A DNA stretch of 64,000 nucleotides from Oleomonas cavernae (lineage in GTDB: Bacteria > Pseudomonadota > Alphaproteobacteria > Zavarziniales > Zavarziniaceae). Positions 26,351 through 35,342 of the stretch are shown one piece after another; position 1 is the first letter of the stretch; every line of letters begins with the position of its first letter. A model generated the notes under the pieces. It was not told where the DNA came from. It did not search any database and was given only the letters and a program-made list of their open reading frames with translations. Position numbers and translations under genes: made by a program. The DNA lies in assembly GCF_003590945.1 (NCBI RefSeq), contig NZ_QYUK01000011.1, positions 3,442,909 to 3,506,908 of the forward strand. The letters are read 5' to 3'.

Positions 26351-26908
26351 TCACCGCGGCGAGTGCTTGGCCAGGATGCGCTGCAGGGTGCGGCGGTGCA
26401 TGTTCAGGCGGCGGGCGGTTTCCGAGACGTTGCGGTCGCACAGTTCGTAAATGCGATTGATGTGCTCCCAGCGTACCCGGTCGGCCGACATGGGGCGTTC
26501 CGGCGGCTCGGGCCGCTCGCCGCCCGAGGCTTCCAGGGCCGCGACGATATCGTCGGCATCGGCCGGCTTGGCCAGGTAGTCGAGCGCGCCCGCCTTCACC
26601 GCCGCCACCGCGGTCGCAATATTGCCGTAACCGGTCAGCATTACAATGCGGGCGTCCGGGTTGGCCTCGCGCACTGCTTCGACCACGTCCAGGCCATTGC
26701 CGTCGCCTAGGCGCAGGTCGCAGACGGCGAAGCGCGGCGGGTTGGCGCGGGCGGCGCTGATCCCGGCGGCGACCGAACCGGCCGTGATCACCGTGTAGCC
26801 GCGCTTGGTCAGGGCGCGGGCCAGGCGCTCGCGCAGGGTGTCGTCGTCGTCGACCAGCAGCAGCGTCCGCGTGGGATCGGGGGCCATGGTCACCGTTTCA
26901 GTCGTCAT
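26351..26908 (-). CDS. regA: Redox response regulator RegA/ActR/PrrA
   Basis: A 185-residue response regulator. The receiver domain (about 14-125) has the acidic pair DDDD, phospho-acceptor Asp in AVCDLRLGDGNG, conserved TGYG and Lys in LAKPADADD. The short Fis-type HTH at the C-terminus (NVSETARRLNMHRRTLQRIL) is the hallmark of the RegA family. It globally controls respiration, carbon and nitrogen fixation genes by redox state in alphaproteobacteria. Its start overlaps the 3' end of the sensor kinase gene by 4 bases, so the two are translated together. The name actR or prrA is equally valid. Confidence 0.94.
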   Translation of the reverse strand: MTTETVTMAPDPTRTLLLVDDDDTLRERLARALTKRGYTVITAGSVAAGISAARANPPRFAVCDLRLGDGNGLDVVEAVREANPDARIVMLTGYGNIATAVAAVKAGALDYLAKPADADDIVAALEASGGERPEPPERPMSADRVRWEHINRIYELCDRNVSETARRLNMHRRTLQRILAKHSPR

Positions 26909-28263
26909 CGTGTCTCCCGACCTTCTGCTGGGGCGGTCGTCTGCTCAGGGTCTCTGTCATCCCCGATGTCCAATATGCCGCGGGGCCAGCGAATCGCAAC
27001 CTCCGCGCCGCGCCCGACCCGGTTGAAGAAGCTGATATTGCCGCCGGAATGCTCGATCAGGGTCTTGGCGATGAAAACGCCCAGGCCCAGGCCCTCGCCC
27101 CTGCGCGTGGTGACATAGGGCTCGCCCAGGGATTCGAGCACCTCGGCCGGGAAGCCGGGGCCGTCGTCGCTGATCGCCACCGTCACCTCCTTGGCGTCCC
27201 AGTCGACCATCATCACCACCCGGTCGACGGCATAGCGCATGGCGTTTTCCACCAGATTGCCCAGGCCGTGGACGATTTCCGGGCTGCGGTAGAGCTGCGG
27301 CTCGGGCCCGTCGCCGTCGGCGACGAGCTGGAACTCGATCTCGCGGCGCAGATGCGGGCTTGCCGCCGCCTCCATCAGCGCCGTCAACGGCAACACCGAG
27401 AAGGTGGTATCGCGCATATCCTCGGGCCGGCGCGAGAGCTGGGACAGGATGTCCCGGCAGCGCTTGGTCTGGGTCTGGAGGATCGTCAGGTCGTCGGCAT
27501 GGGGGCTCTGGCCCAGGTCGTCGGCCAGTTCGCGCACCACGATGGCGATGGTGGCCAGCGGCGTGCCCAGTTCGTGGGCCGCGGCCGCGGCCAGGGCGCC
27601 CAGGGCCGACAGGCGCTGTTCCTTGGCCAGGGCATCCTTGGTCGCCGCCACCGCCATCGACAGGCGCCGCGCCTCCGCCGCCACGCGCCAGGCGTAGGTG
27701 ACGATGAAGACCATGCCCAACACCAGGCTGGTCCAGATCCCCACCATGTAGATCGGGTCGAGGTTGAACGGCACGCCGCGCCAGGGCAACGGCAGGTGGA
27801 ACACCGACAGGGTGGTGATGCAGGCCAGCGCCAGGGCGCCCAGACCGATGGTCAGGCCCAGTTCGAGAATGGTCGCCGAGATCGTCACCGGCACCAGGAT
27901 CAGGAAGGAGAAGGGATTCTGCAGGCCGCCGGTCAGGTACAGCAGGGCCGCCAGTTGCAGCACGTCATAGGCGAGGTAGAGGCTGGCTTCCTTGTCCGAC
28001 AGGCGCTTCGACGCCGGATAGACCAGGTGCAGCGCCAGGTTCATCAAGGCCGAGGCCAGGATGGCGATCGAGACCGCCAGGGTGGGGAGCGGAAAATCCA
28101 GCATCGCGGCGACCACGATCAAGGCCCCGGTCTGCCCCACCACCGCCAGCCAGCGCAGCACCACTAGGGTGCGCAGCCGCAAAGGCCCGCCGGCGGCGGC
28201 CCGTGTCAGGCCGGTCGCCCGGTCTTCGGGATCGTCGAAGTCGCCCTGCGTCAGAATCGCCAT
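26905..28263 (-). CDS. regB: Redox sensor histidine kinase RegB/ActS/PrrB
   Basis: A 452-residue kinase with six membrane segments in the first 190 residues. The quinone-sensing box GGLQNPFSFLILVPV sits between segments at about 118-132. The H-box is AAAAHELGTPLATIAIVVRE (His about 233), followed by the redox-active Cys in TKRCRDILSQLSR, and the ATPase motifs NLVENAMRYA and DDGPGFPAEV. It inhibits its kinase activity when quinones or the Cys are oxidised. Cotranscribed with regA downstream; divergent from the ABC exporter genes with only 15 bases between start codons, so promoters overlap coding DNA. Confidence 0.94.
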   Translation of the reverse strand: MAILTQGDFDDPEDRATGLTRAAAGGPLRLRTLVVLRWLAVVGQTGALIVVAAMLDFPLPTLAVSIAILASALMNLALHLVYPASKRLSDKEASLYLAYDVLQLAALLYLTGGLQNPFSFLILVPVTISATILELGLTIGLGALALACITTLSVFHLPLPWRGVPFNLDPIYMVGIWTSLVLGMVFIVTYAWRVAAEARRLSMAVAATKDALAKEQRLSALGALAAAAAHELGTPLATIAIVVRELADDLGQSPHADDLTILQTQTKRCRDILSQLSRRPEDMRDTTFSVLPLTALMEAAASPHLRREIEFQLVADGDGPEPQLYRSPEIVHGLGNLVENAMRYAVDRVVMMVDWDAKEVTVAISDDGPGFPAEVLESLGEPYVTTRRGEGLGLGVFIAKTLIEHSGGNISFFNRVGRGAEVAIRWPRGILDIGDDRDPEQTTAPAEGRETR

Positions 28264-28278
28264 GGCAGGACTTTAGAG

Positions 28279-29103
28279 ATGCGACGGCTGGCGCACCATC
28301 CCCTCCTGGAACCCGAGGCGGAGCTTTGCCATAGTCTGCCCGTGCTTGCTCCAACGACTCGCCCCGTCCTCACCGTCCAGAACCTGGCCAAGCGCTTTGG
28401 CGAGGTGGTGGCGGTTGCCGATGTCTCCTTTGCCATCGCGGCCGGCGCCATCACCGGCCTGCTGGGCGGCAACGGCGCCGGCAAGACCACGACCATCTCG
28501 ATGATCCTGGGCCTGATCAAACCCAGCGCCGGCAGTATCCACGTGCTGGGCCACGACCTGGCGCGCGAGGCCTGGGCGGTGAAGCCCTTGATGAATTTCT
28601 CCTCGCCCTATGTCGACCTGCCCCACCGGCTGACGGTGGCGGAAAACCTGTCGGTCTTTGCCCGGCTGTACGGCCTGCGCCGGCCGGCCCAGCGGGTCGC
28701 CGAACTGGCCGCCGACCTCGACCTCGAAGGCCTGCTGGCACGGCCCACCGGGCGGCTGTCGGCCGGGCAGCGGACCCGCGTGGCCCTGGCCAAAGCGCTG
28801 ATCAACGAGCCGCAACTGCTGCTGCTGGACGAACCGACCGCCTCGCTCGACCCCGACACCGCCGACTGGGTGCGGACCTACCTGACCGACTATCAGCGGC
28901 GCACCGGGGCCGCCATCCTGCTCGCCTCGCACAACATGGCCGAGGTCGAGCGGCTGTGCGCCGACGTGGTGATGATGCAGGCCGGCCGGATCGTCGACCA
29001 TGACACGCCGGCCATGCTGCTGGCCCGCTACGGCCGCGACAATCTCGAGGACGTGTTCCTGGACATCGCCCGGAACCAGCGGGCGCAGGGTGCGCCGCCA
29101 TGA
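28279..29103 (+). CDS. ABC exporter ATP-binding protein
   Basis: A 274-residue ABC ATPase of the ABC-2 (drug/polysaccharide/Nod-factor-like) export type. Walker A GGNGAGKTTTISMILGL lies near residue 65, the signature is LSAGQRTRVALAKAL (about 155), and Walker B is LLLLDEPTASLDPDT. A AGGA site 8 bases before the ATG at 28279 supports this start; a GTG at 28342 would remove a non-conserved 21-residue leader. The permease gene overlaps its 3' end by 4 bases. The substrate is unknown, and no periplasmic partner is present. Confidence 0.88.
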   Translation: MRRLAHHPLLEPEAELCHSLPVLAPTTRPVLTVQNLAKRFGEVVAVADVSFAIAAGAITGLLGGNGAGKTTTISMILGLIKPSAGSIHVLGHDLAREAWAVKPLMNFSSPYVDLPHRLTVAENLSVFARLYGLRRPAQRVAELAADLDLEGLLARPTGRLSAGQRTRVALAKALINEPQLLLLDEPTASLDPDTADWVRTYLTDYQRRTGAAILLASHNMAEVERLCADVVMMQAGRIVDHDTPAMLLARYGRDNLEDVFLDIARNQRAQGAPP

Positions 29104-29924
29104 CCGTCCTGACCGCCCGGATCCGCCCCGGCCTGTCGCCGGGCCGCGTCGGCGCCATGGTGCTGCGCTATTGGTACCTGCTGCGCAGTTCCTGGCCGCG
29201 CCTGCTCGACCTCGTCTACTGGCCCACGGTGCAGATGCTCACCTGGGGCTTCATCACCCTGTCCCTGGGCACGCCCGCCACCATCGTCGAACAGGGCATC
29301 GGCGTGCTGCTGGGGGCGGCCTTGCTGTGGGATGTGCTGTTGCGCTCGCAACTGGGCACCTCGCTGTCGTTTCTCGAGGAGATGTATTCGCGCAACCTGG
29401 GCCACCTGATGGCCAGCCCCTTGCGCCCGGGCGAATTCCTGATCGCGCTGGCCACCATCGGCCTGCTGCGCACCCTGGTGGGCATGGTCCCGACCAGCCT
29501 GCTGGCGATCTGGTTCTTCGGCTTCTCGGTCTATGACATGGGCCTGTCGCTGGCCGCCTTCTTCTTCTTGCTGGTCGTCATGGGTTGGGCCATCGGCCTG
29601 TTCATCTCGGGGCTTTTGATGCGGGTGGGCCTGGGGGCCGAGGCGCTGGCCTGGGGCCTGATCTTTGCCATCGCGCCCTTGAGCGCCGTGTTCTATCCGC
29701 TTTCCACCCTGCCCGGCTGGCTGCAGATCCCGGCCCGGATCCTGCCCTCGACCCATGTCTTCGAGGGCATGCGTGCCCTGCTCCACGATGGGGTGATCCA
29801 ACTCGATCATCTGGCGATGGCGGCGGGCCTCGATTGCCTGTACCTGGGCCTGGGCGTCTGGGGCTTTTTCGCCTTCTACGAGAGTGCCAGGGACCGGGGT
29901 CGCCTGATCCAGATGGGCGAATGA
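29100..29924 (+). CDS. ABC-2 type export permease
   Basis: A 274-residue inner-membrane protein with six predicted helices, of the ABC-2 permease family (NodJ/KpsM-like). It pairs with the ATPase whose stop it overlaps. Conserved features include the amphipathic N-terminal segment (RSSWPRLLDLVYWPTVQMLT) and the C-terminal signature LSAVFYPLSTLPGWLQ followed by LPSTHVFEGMR. The exported molecule is unknown; the location next to regBA says nothing about substrate. A 78-base gap without an evident terminator precedes the SYLF gene. Confidence 0.87.
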   Translation: MTVLTARIRPGLSPGRVGAMVLRYWYLLRSSWPRLLDLVYWPTVQMLTWGFITLSLGTPATIVEQGIGVLLGAALLWDVLLRSQLGTSLSFLEEMYSRNLGHLMASPLRPGEFLIALATIGLLRTLVGMVPTSLLAIWFFGFSVYDMGLSLAAFFFLLVVMGWAIGLFISGLLMRVGLGAEALAWGLIFAIAPLSAVFYPLSTLPGWLQIPARILPSTHVFEGMRALLHDGVIQLDHLAMAAGLDCLYLGLGVWGFFAFYESARDRGRLIQMGE

Positions 29925-30002
29925 CGGGAACCCGCGGCCCTGGTACAGGTTAGTTCTTGGGGTTCACGGCTGAACGACGCCTTATTGCAAGGAACGGCAA
30001 AG

Positions 30003-30710
30003 ATGCAGACCGATCTCCACATCAATCGTCGTCACCTTCTTGGTGGAGCCATCACCGTGGTGGCGATCGGCGGCTTCGGCAAGCTCGCCATGGCCTCCGA
30101 TCAGCAAGAACTGGTCGACCGTGCCCGCATCACCATCGACAGCATGGGTGCCGACCCGTCCTATGGCGACATGCGGGCCTATCTGGCGCGATCGGTCGGC
30201 TGCCTGATCGTGCCGCAGTTGCTCAAAGCCGGTTTCATCGTCGGCGGTTCGGGCGGCGACGGCGTCCTGCTCGGCCGCAGCAAGAGCGACGGCACCTGGT
30301 CCAGCCCGGCATTTTATTCGCTGGCAGCAGGCAGCATCGGGCTGCAGATCGGCGCACAATCATCTGAAGTCGTGCTCGTCATCAACGACCAGCGCGGCCT
30401 GGAAGCGATCTTCAAGAACGAGATGAAGCTGGGCGCCGATGCCTCGATCGCCGTGGGCCCGGTCGGCTCGGGGGTGGAGGCCGCAACGACCACCAATTTC
30501 GAAGCCGACATCTATTCCTACGCCAGGGCCAAGGGCCTGTTCGCCGGCGCCTCGCTGGAGGGTGCCGGTGTCCTGTCGTCGGCAAGCTGGAACAAGACCT
30601 ACTACGGCCGGGCGCTAAACCCGCGCGACATTGTGGTGAATCGCCTTGTCGACAATCCGGCAGCGGCAAGCTTGAAGCAGACCCTGGCCCGGGTCTCCCG
30701 CGTCGTCTAG
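30003..30710 (+). CDS. SYLF (Ysc84-like) lipid-binding domain protein, exported
   Basis: A 235-residue protein with an N-terminal twin-arginine-like signal (INRRHLLGGAITVVAIGGF) and a SYLF domain beginning near residue 45. The domain core is visible as GCLIVPQLLKAGFIVGGSGG, SLAAGSIGLQIGAQSSEVVL and VYGRALNP-like YYGRALNPRDI at the C-terminus. SYLF domains bind phosphoinositides in eukaryotes; bacterial members sit in the periplasm and have no fixed role. The ATG at 30003 follows AGGAACGGC. Its TAG stop shares a CTAG with the stop of the convergent CbiB-like gene. Confidence 0.85.
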   Translation: MQTDLHINRRHLLGGAITVVAIGGFGKLAMASDQQELVDRARITIDSMGADPSYGDMRAYLARSVGCLIVPQLLKAGFIVGGSGGDGVLLGRSKSDGTWSSPAFYSLAAGSIGLQIGAQSSEVVLVINDQRGLEAIFKNEMKLGADASIAVGPVGSGVEAATTTNFEADIYSYARAKGLFAGASLEGAGVLSSASWNKTYYGRALNPRDIVVNRLVDNPAAASLKQTLARVSRVV

Positions 30711-31543
30711 CTGAGGACCAACGCCAGCACCGTGCCGGCCACCAGCACGCAGAACCAGGTCGCATGGGCCTGGTCGGCCAGGCTGCGGGCAGCGGCGACC
30801 TGCGCGGCGGGCATGGCGGCACCCAGGCCCGCACGGTCGAGCGCCGCCGTCATGGCGGCGGTCGCCGGCAGCGGCCCCAGGGCCAGCGGCGCCCCGTGGC
30901 CGGGGCTGAGCAGGATCCCGGCAAGCCAAGCCGAAGGCAGCGTCACCAGGCCGTGACAGGCCCGCACGGCCCGGCCGAACGCCCCGTCGCGGTCGCGCTC
31001 CACCGCCAGCACCAGCCATTGCCCGGCCTTGACCAGGAAGACGCCCGGCAGGCCCAGCAGCAGCCAGGCCAGGACCAGCGCCACCGCCCCGTCGGCAAGG
31101 CGCGCGGCCAGCCGCCGGCACGCCTCGGCCGCCACCGGGGCGGCCGCGAATTCGCCCTGTGTCCGCGTCAACCCGGCGACGCCGTCGACCGCGCGCCGCG
31201 CCGTCGCCCGCGCCGCCTGATAGCCGATGCCGGCCGCCAGCAGCACGGTTTCAACGGCGACGCCCCAGGGCCGATCCAGGTGATCGGCCAGGCCGCCGGC
31301 CACGGCCGCCCCCAGGAACAGGGCCAGCAGGCTGCCCAGGGCCCACAGCAAGAACCCGCGGGTCTGCCGGGTCGCGGGCGGCCGGTCCACCCGGTTGAGC
31401 CGTCCGACCACCGCCCCGATCGCGCGCATCAGAAAAACCGGTGGCGCCGCCCGCCGCCGCGGCCAGGCCCGATCGATCAGGAGGGCAAGCAGGGCCGGTG
31501 CCGTCGGCTGGCCCAGGGCCCACATAACCAAGTCATCCGGCAC
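30707..31543 (-). CDS. CobD/CbiB-like membrane protein
   Basis: About 278 residues, polytopic, similar to adenosylcobinamide-phosphate synthase. Recognisable parts are the N-terminal LLALLIDRAWPRR (family: LLALLLDRLLGDP), the central ARLADGAVALVLAWLLLGLPG followed by VKAGQWLV, and a C-terminal AAAR region. Several signature residues of true CbiB (for example the NLSDGVVAPLFW and DSMVGYR segments) are changed or missing, so this may be a diverged paralogue. The GTG at 31543 is preferred for its upstream AGGGGGA. No other cobalamin gene is in the window. Confidence 0.6.
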   Translation of the reverse strand: MPDDLVMWALGQPTAPALLALLIDRAWPRRRAAPPVFLMRAIGAVVGRLNRVDRPPATRQTRGFLLWALGSLLALFLGAAVAGGLADHLDRPWGVAVETVLLAAGIGYQAARATARRAVDGVAGLTRTQGEFAAAPVAAEACRRLAARLADGAVALVLAWLLLGLPGVFLVKAGQWLVLAVERDRDGAFGRAVRACHGLVTLPSAWLAGILLSPGHGAPLALGPLPATAAMTAALDRAGLGAAMPAAQVAAARSLADQAHATWFCVLVAGTVLALVLS

Positions 31544-31627
31544 GTCTCTTCCCCCTGACTTCCCAGCCATTTGATGATGTGATGTCACAATGCTATGATG
31601 CGTTGATGCTGCACACGGACTCTTCGC

Positions 31628-31858
31628 ATGAGAACAACACTCAATCTTGAGCCTGACATCCTCAACACGGTGCGCAAACTGGCAAGCGCCCGCGAGCAAA
31701 GCCTTGGACAGGTGGTTTCGGATTTGGTGCGGCGCGGCCTGGAAGCCCCATCCCCCACGCCCCGGCAAACCTCTAGCGGCTTTCCGATCTTCAAGGTACC
31801 GCCGGGCAGCCCTCCGCTGACCATCGACGATATCCGTAGAGACGACGACGAGGGTTGA
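31628..31858 (+). CDS. Ribbon-helix-helix antitoxin, VapB-type
   Basis: A 76-residue protein. The N-terminal half (MRTTLNLEPDILNTVRKLAS, then GQVVSDLVRRGLE) is a CopG/RHH DNA-binding fold; the C-terminal half is an unfolded acidic tail that should wrap around the toxin (ending DDIRRDDDEG). It lies 7 bases before a PIN-domain gene, the classic VapBC order, and would autoregulate the pair. The upstream region is AT-richer than its neighbours, giving a promoter shared only by the pair. Confidence 0.88.
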   Translation: MRTTLNLEPDILNTVRKLASAREQSLGQVVSDLVRRGLEAPSPTPRQTSSGFPIFKVPPGSPPLTIDDIRRDDDEG

Positions 31859-31865
31859 TCCGGTC

Positions 31866-32327
31866 ATGACACAATCGGCGAGCAGTGGCGCCGCCTTGCT
31901 TGACGCCAACCTGCTGATTGCCCTGGCGTGGCCGCAACATATACACCACGCTGCCGCTCATGCTTGGTTCGGCAGTGCCGGAAAGCATCCCTGGGCGACT
32001 TGCGCCCTCACACAACTCGCCTTCTTACGGATCTCGTCGAACCCCAAAATCATTTCGGGCGCCGTCAGCCCACGTAACGCGACCCTGCACTTGCAGCGGA
32101 TCGTCAGCCTGCCAAACCATGTTTTCTGGAATTGCGATCTGGCGCCATCTGCACTGCCGCTTTTCCAAAGCGTGACGCTTTCAGGCCATCGGCAAGTAAC
32201 GGACGCCTATCTGCTGGCGCTGGCGCAGCACCATGGCGGCCGGCTCGCCACCTTGGACAAGGGCATTGCTCAGCTACTGTCGAGCGCGCTCGAGCGGGAC
32301 CAGTTGATCGATCAGGTTACCAACTAG
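31866..32327 (+). CDS. PIN-domain ribonuclease toxin, VapC-type
   Basis: A 153-residue PIN protein. Conserved acidic residues are Asp in ALLDANLLIALA (about 13), a central SSNPKI-type region in the position of TTPLV..R of VapC, Asp in VTDAYLLALAQ (about 117) and Asp in LATLDKGIA (about 135), which bind the catalytic metal. VapC toxins cleave tRNA or rRNA. It follows the antitoxin by 7 bases. The extensin-like gene starts only 6 bases after, so some read-through is likely. Confidence 0.88.
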   Translation: MTQSASSGAALLDANLLIALAWPQHIHHAAAHAWFGSAGKHPWATCALTQLAFLRISSNPKIISGAVSPRNATLHLQRIVSLPNHVFWNCDLAPSALPLFQSVTLSGHRQVTDAYLLALAQHHGGRLATLDKGIAQLLSSALERDQLIDQVTN

Positions 32328-32333
32328 AAGCCG

Positions 32334-33050
32334 ATGACCCGCCGCTGGCCGCTGATTGCGCTCGTCCTGTTCGCCACGCTGGCGGCGCTGGCCGGGGGCG
32401 GTGCCTGGCTTGCCCATCGCTACAAGCTGATTCCCGCCGGCGACGACCCTTGGGCGCGGCTGGACCTGGACGCGGCGCCGGGCTGGTTCACGAAATACCA
32501 GTTGGGCAAGTTGCGCGATGATCCGGTGGCCTGTTTCGCCGCCTTGAAGGCGGCCCGAATCAGCTACCAGGCGATGCCCGACGAGCCGATCGTCAATGGC
32601 TGCGGCTTTGCCGATGCCTTGCGCTGGCAGGGCGAGAAGGCGCGCTTCAAGGAACCCGTGGTGCTGACCTGCGCCATGACCGCGGCCCTGGTGCTGTTCG
32701 AGCGCCAGGTGATCCAGCCGGCGGCCGAGCACTACCTGGGCAGCCGGGTGATCAGGCTGGAGGATTACGGCACCTACAGCTGCCGCAACATCGGCCGCGA
32801 GGAAGGCCGGCGACGCAGCGAACACGCCAAGGCCAACGCCGTCGACATCACCGCCTTCGCCACCGCCAACGGCCGCCGCGCTGCGGTGGCCGCTGACTGG
32901 GGCGCCATGACCAGGCCCGAGGGCAAGTTCCTGCTGGCCGTGCGCGACGGCGCCTGCGGCCTGTTCGCGGTGGTACTGGGGCCTGCGTACAACACCGACC
33001 ACCAGGATCACTTCCACCTCGATATGGGCCCGTTCTCGTCCTGTCACTGA
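32334..33050 (+). CDS. Extensin-like C-terminal domain protein (peptidase-like)
   Basis: A 238-residue exported or membrane-anchored protein. An N-terminal hydrophobic segment (about 7-23) is followed by an extensin-like_C domain with CAMTAALVLFE, DYGTYSCRNI, HAKANAVDIT and a C-terminal DHFHLDMG. The His/Asp pattern resembles the zinc D-Ala-D-Ala carboxypeptidase (VanY/MepA-like) superfamily, so a peptidoglycan-related activity in the periplasm is likely. Extensin here is only a domain name; no Pro-rich repeats exist. Start chosen as ATG 32334, 6 bases after vapC. Confidence 0.82.
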   Translation: MTRRWPLIALVLFATLAALAGGGAWLAHRYKLIPAGDDPWARLDLDAAPGWFTKYQLGKLRDDPVACFAALKAARISYQAMPDEPIVNGCGFADALRWQGEKARFKEPVVLTCAMTAALVLFERQVIQPAAEHYLGSRVIRLEDYGTYSCRNIGREEGRRRSEHAKANAVDITAFATANGRRAAVAADWGAMTRPEGKFLLAVRDGACGLFAVVLGPAYNTDHQDHFHLDMGPFSSCH

Positions 33051-33090
33051 GCGCGTTTACACGCTAGGGTCTCCGCCCGCCCTCATCGAG

Positions 33091-33528
33091 TTGCCCGCCT
33101 TGCACCCTGCCTTCGTCGCCATCGCCATTACCGGGCTTGCCCTTGCCGCTTGCGCCCAGCGGCGCGAAGCGGCGCCGGCGCCGGACCCGACCGCACCGGC
33201 CCGCGCCGCCTTTGGCGACCATATGGAACCCTTCCAGGGCCAGCCGCTGGATGAAATGCTGGCGGTATTCGGCCCCCCCAGCAGCCGGCGGCCGGCCCAG
33301 GAGGGCGGCGAGGTGGTGGCCTGGGCGCGCAAGGGCGAGACCACCGTCGACGGCAGGGTGATCCCGCAGGATTGCACCGTCACCGCCTTCGTCGATACCA
33401 AAGGGCTGGTCTCGGGCATCTTCGGCGGCGGCAATATCCTCTACTGCAGCAAGAGCTTCGTGCCCCTGCCCCAGGCCCTGCGGCCGGCCGCGGCGCTGCC
33501 GCCGCTACCGCCCGTCATCGGCCAATAG
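33091..33528 (+). CDS. Small lipoprotein, unknown function
   Basis: About 145 residues with a lipoprotein signal (lipobox LALAAC, Cys about 21) and a short globular domain with the pattern LDEMLAVFGPPSSRRPAQEGG followed by a beta-rich segment (VVAWARKGETTVDG, then VTAFVDTKGLVSGIFGGG). The FGPP..R..EG start resembles SmpA/BamE-like or LPS-assembly-type small outer-membrane lipoproteins, but I cannot assign it. TTG at 33091 (or 33100) is used because no ATG is available before the signal. It converges with the helical-repeat gene only 8 bases away. Confidence 0.65.
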   Translation: MPALHPAFVAIAITGLALAACAQRREAAPAPDPTAPARAAFGDHMEPFQGQPLDEMLAVFGPPSSRRPAQEGGEVVAWARKGETTVDGRVIPQDCTVTAFVDTKGLVSGIFGGGNILYCSKSFVPLPQALRPAAALPPLPPVIGQ

Positions 33529-33535
33529 GGCCTGG

Positions 33536-35140
33536 TCATTCCGCCTGCGGCGGGGCCAGGGGGACCGCGTCCGGCAGCGTGCCGTCGCCCAGCCGGGTCG
33601 CGATGCGCGCCAGCACGAGCGCGCGCAGGGTCGGTTCGGCCAAGCCGCGCGCCGCTTCCAACGCCGCCCCGACATTGCCGGCCGACAATTGCGCCAGGGC
33701 CAGGTTGGCGGCACCGATCTCGCGATTCTCGGTGCTTTGGACATCGGCAACCGCCCGGGTCACCGCGGCAACGTCGCCGCTGTCGGCAAAGACACTGGCC
33801 AGTTCCAGGGCGACATCCTCGCGCTCGGGCGATTCGGCCATGCGGGCCAGGGCCTCGAAGGCACCGGCGACGTCGCCGGCGCGCGCCTGACGCTCGGCGA
33901 TGGTGCCGGTGGCCGACTGGCGTGCCTGCTGCCCGGCAATGGCGGCGGCGGCCTGGGCGGCCAAGGTCGTGTCTCCCGCCTCGGCCGCGCCGTTGACCAG
34001 CGCCTGGAGGGCCGCGTCGCGCACCTGGCCATCCTTGATTTCGTCGGCGATGGCCCGTGCCTCGGTCAGGCGGCCGGCAGCGACCAGCGCCGCCACGGCC
34101 CCGCGCAGGGCGATATCGCGCACCACCGGCTCGGTCAGGCCGCGGGCCGCCTCGATCCCGAAGCCGGTCAGGCCGCCGTCGATGGCGGCACCGGCAACGA
34201 AGCCCTCGATCTCGCCCGCCGTCTCGGGCGTCAGGCCCCGGACCGCCTCGACTGCGCCGGCGAAGGCCTGGCGGGCCCGGTCCTGGTCGCCGGCCAGCCC
34301 CAGCGCGGTACCCAGGTCGAGCAGGATGAAGGCCTGTTCGCGGGCGTCGGGCGCATCGGCGAGATGTTCGAGCGCCTGGTCGGCCGCCGCCACGGCACCG
34401 GCCTTCTCGCCGACCCGGGCAAAGCCCAGGGCGGCGTTGCGCAACACCTGCAGCCGGCGCGCGGCATCGTCGAGCCCGTCGGTGATGGCCAGCGCGCGCG
34501 GCACGTCGCCCATCATGACCGCGGCCTGGGCGGCGGTCTGGCGCATCCGGGCCGACAGGCCGGCATCGACGATCAGGTTGAGCGAGGTCAGGGCATCGTC
34601 CAGCGCCCGCCCGGCAGCGGGATCGCGCCGGGTCGCCATGGCACGGGCGACGTCGACCAGCGCCCGGAAGCGCTGCTCGGGATCCTCGACCGCGCGGGCC
34701 AGGGCCTGGCCGGCCGAGACCGAACCCTGGCGCACCAGGGCGGCGGCAATCGCCGCGGTGGCATCGCCGCGGCCGTCCATGTCGGTGACGCGCGCGGCCA
34801 GGCCCAGCGCCCGTTCGGCCTCGCCCTTGCCTGCGGCGATCAAGGCCACCTGGGTCAGGGCATCGTCGCGCACCGCCACGTCGTCGATGCCGGCGACGAT
34901 TCGGTCGACCATGGCCCAGTCGCCGGCCTTGGCACGCTCCTCGGCAATGGTCGAGATGACCAGCCCGCGCTCGTTGACATCGGCGATCTGGCTGGCGCTG
35001 ACCAGGGCCGCTTCGACCATGTTGGTGGCGGTGACGGCGGCCGCGGCCGGCGCGTTGGGGCCAAACGACACCGAGGCGGCAACAACCAGGCCGAGGGCCG
35101 CCAGACCTGCGCGGCCCGAGGAGAGTAACAGACGATACAT
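33536..35140 (-). CDS. Secreted alpha-helical repeat protein (534 aa), unknown function
   Basis: A signal peptide (cleavage near PAAAAVTA, residue about 35) precedes about 500 residues of degenerate helix-turn-helix repeats. Each is roughly 30-35 residues with an Ala-rich, evenly spaced pattern such as DDALTQVALIAAGKGEAERALGLAARV. This looks like an HEAT/TPR-type solenoid. No catalytic motif is seen, so a binding or scaffolding role in the periplasm is likely. The gene is of very high GC and almost entirely composed of Ala, Gly, Val, Arg, Asp and Glu. Divergent from the dipeptide ABC operon. Confidence 0.68.
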   Translation of the reverse strand: MYRLLLSSGRAGLAALGLVVAASVSFGPNAPAAAAVTATNMVEAALVSASQIADVNERGLVISTIAEERAKAGDWAMVDRIVAGIDDVAVRDDALTQVALIAAGKGEAERALGLAARVTDMDGRGDATAAIAAALVRQGSVSAGQALARAVEDPEQRFRALVDVARAMATRRDPAAGRALDDALTSLNLIVDAGLSARMRQTAAQAAVMMGDVPRALAITDGLDDAARRLQVLRNAALGFARVGEKAGAVAAADQALEHLADAPDAREQAFILLDLGTALGLAGDQDRARQAFAGAVEAVRGLTPETAGEIEGFVAGAAIDGGLTGFGIEAARGLTEPVVRDIALRGAVAALVAAGRLTEARAIADEIKDGQVRDAALQALVNGAAEAGDTTLAAQAAAAIAGQQARQSATGTIAERQARAGDVAGAFEALARMAESPEREDVALELASVFADSGDVAAVTRAVADVQSTENREIGAANLALAQLSAGNVGAALEAARGLAEPTLRALVLARIATRLGDGTLPDAVPLAPPQAE

Positions 35141-35342
35141 GACGATGCGGCACCCGCAGGTCCGGAAATGAAACGGCTGCCATCATGCCGACTGCGCCCG
35201 CGCTTGACCAGAGGGGCACTCGACCAAAGCCTAAGTTGCGAAAGCCCCTCGAAATCGAGGCAAATGTAGGGCTAGTCTGGTGTGCCAGCGCGGCTACGGG
35301 GGAGTCCGAGGACCGCTCTGCAACAAAATGGAGGCTTTACTC

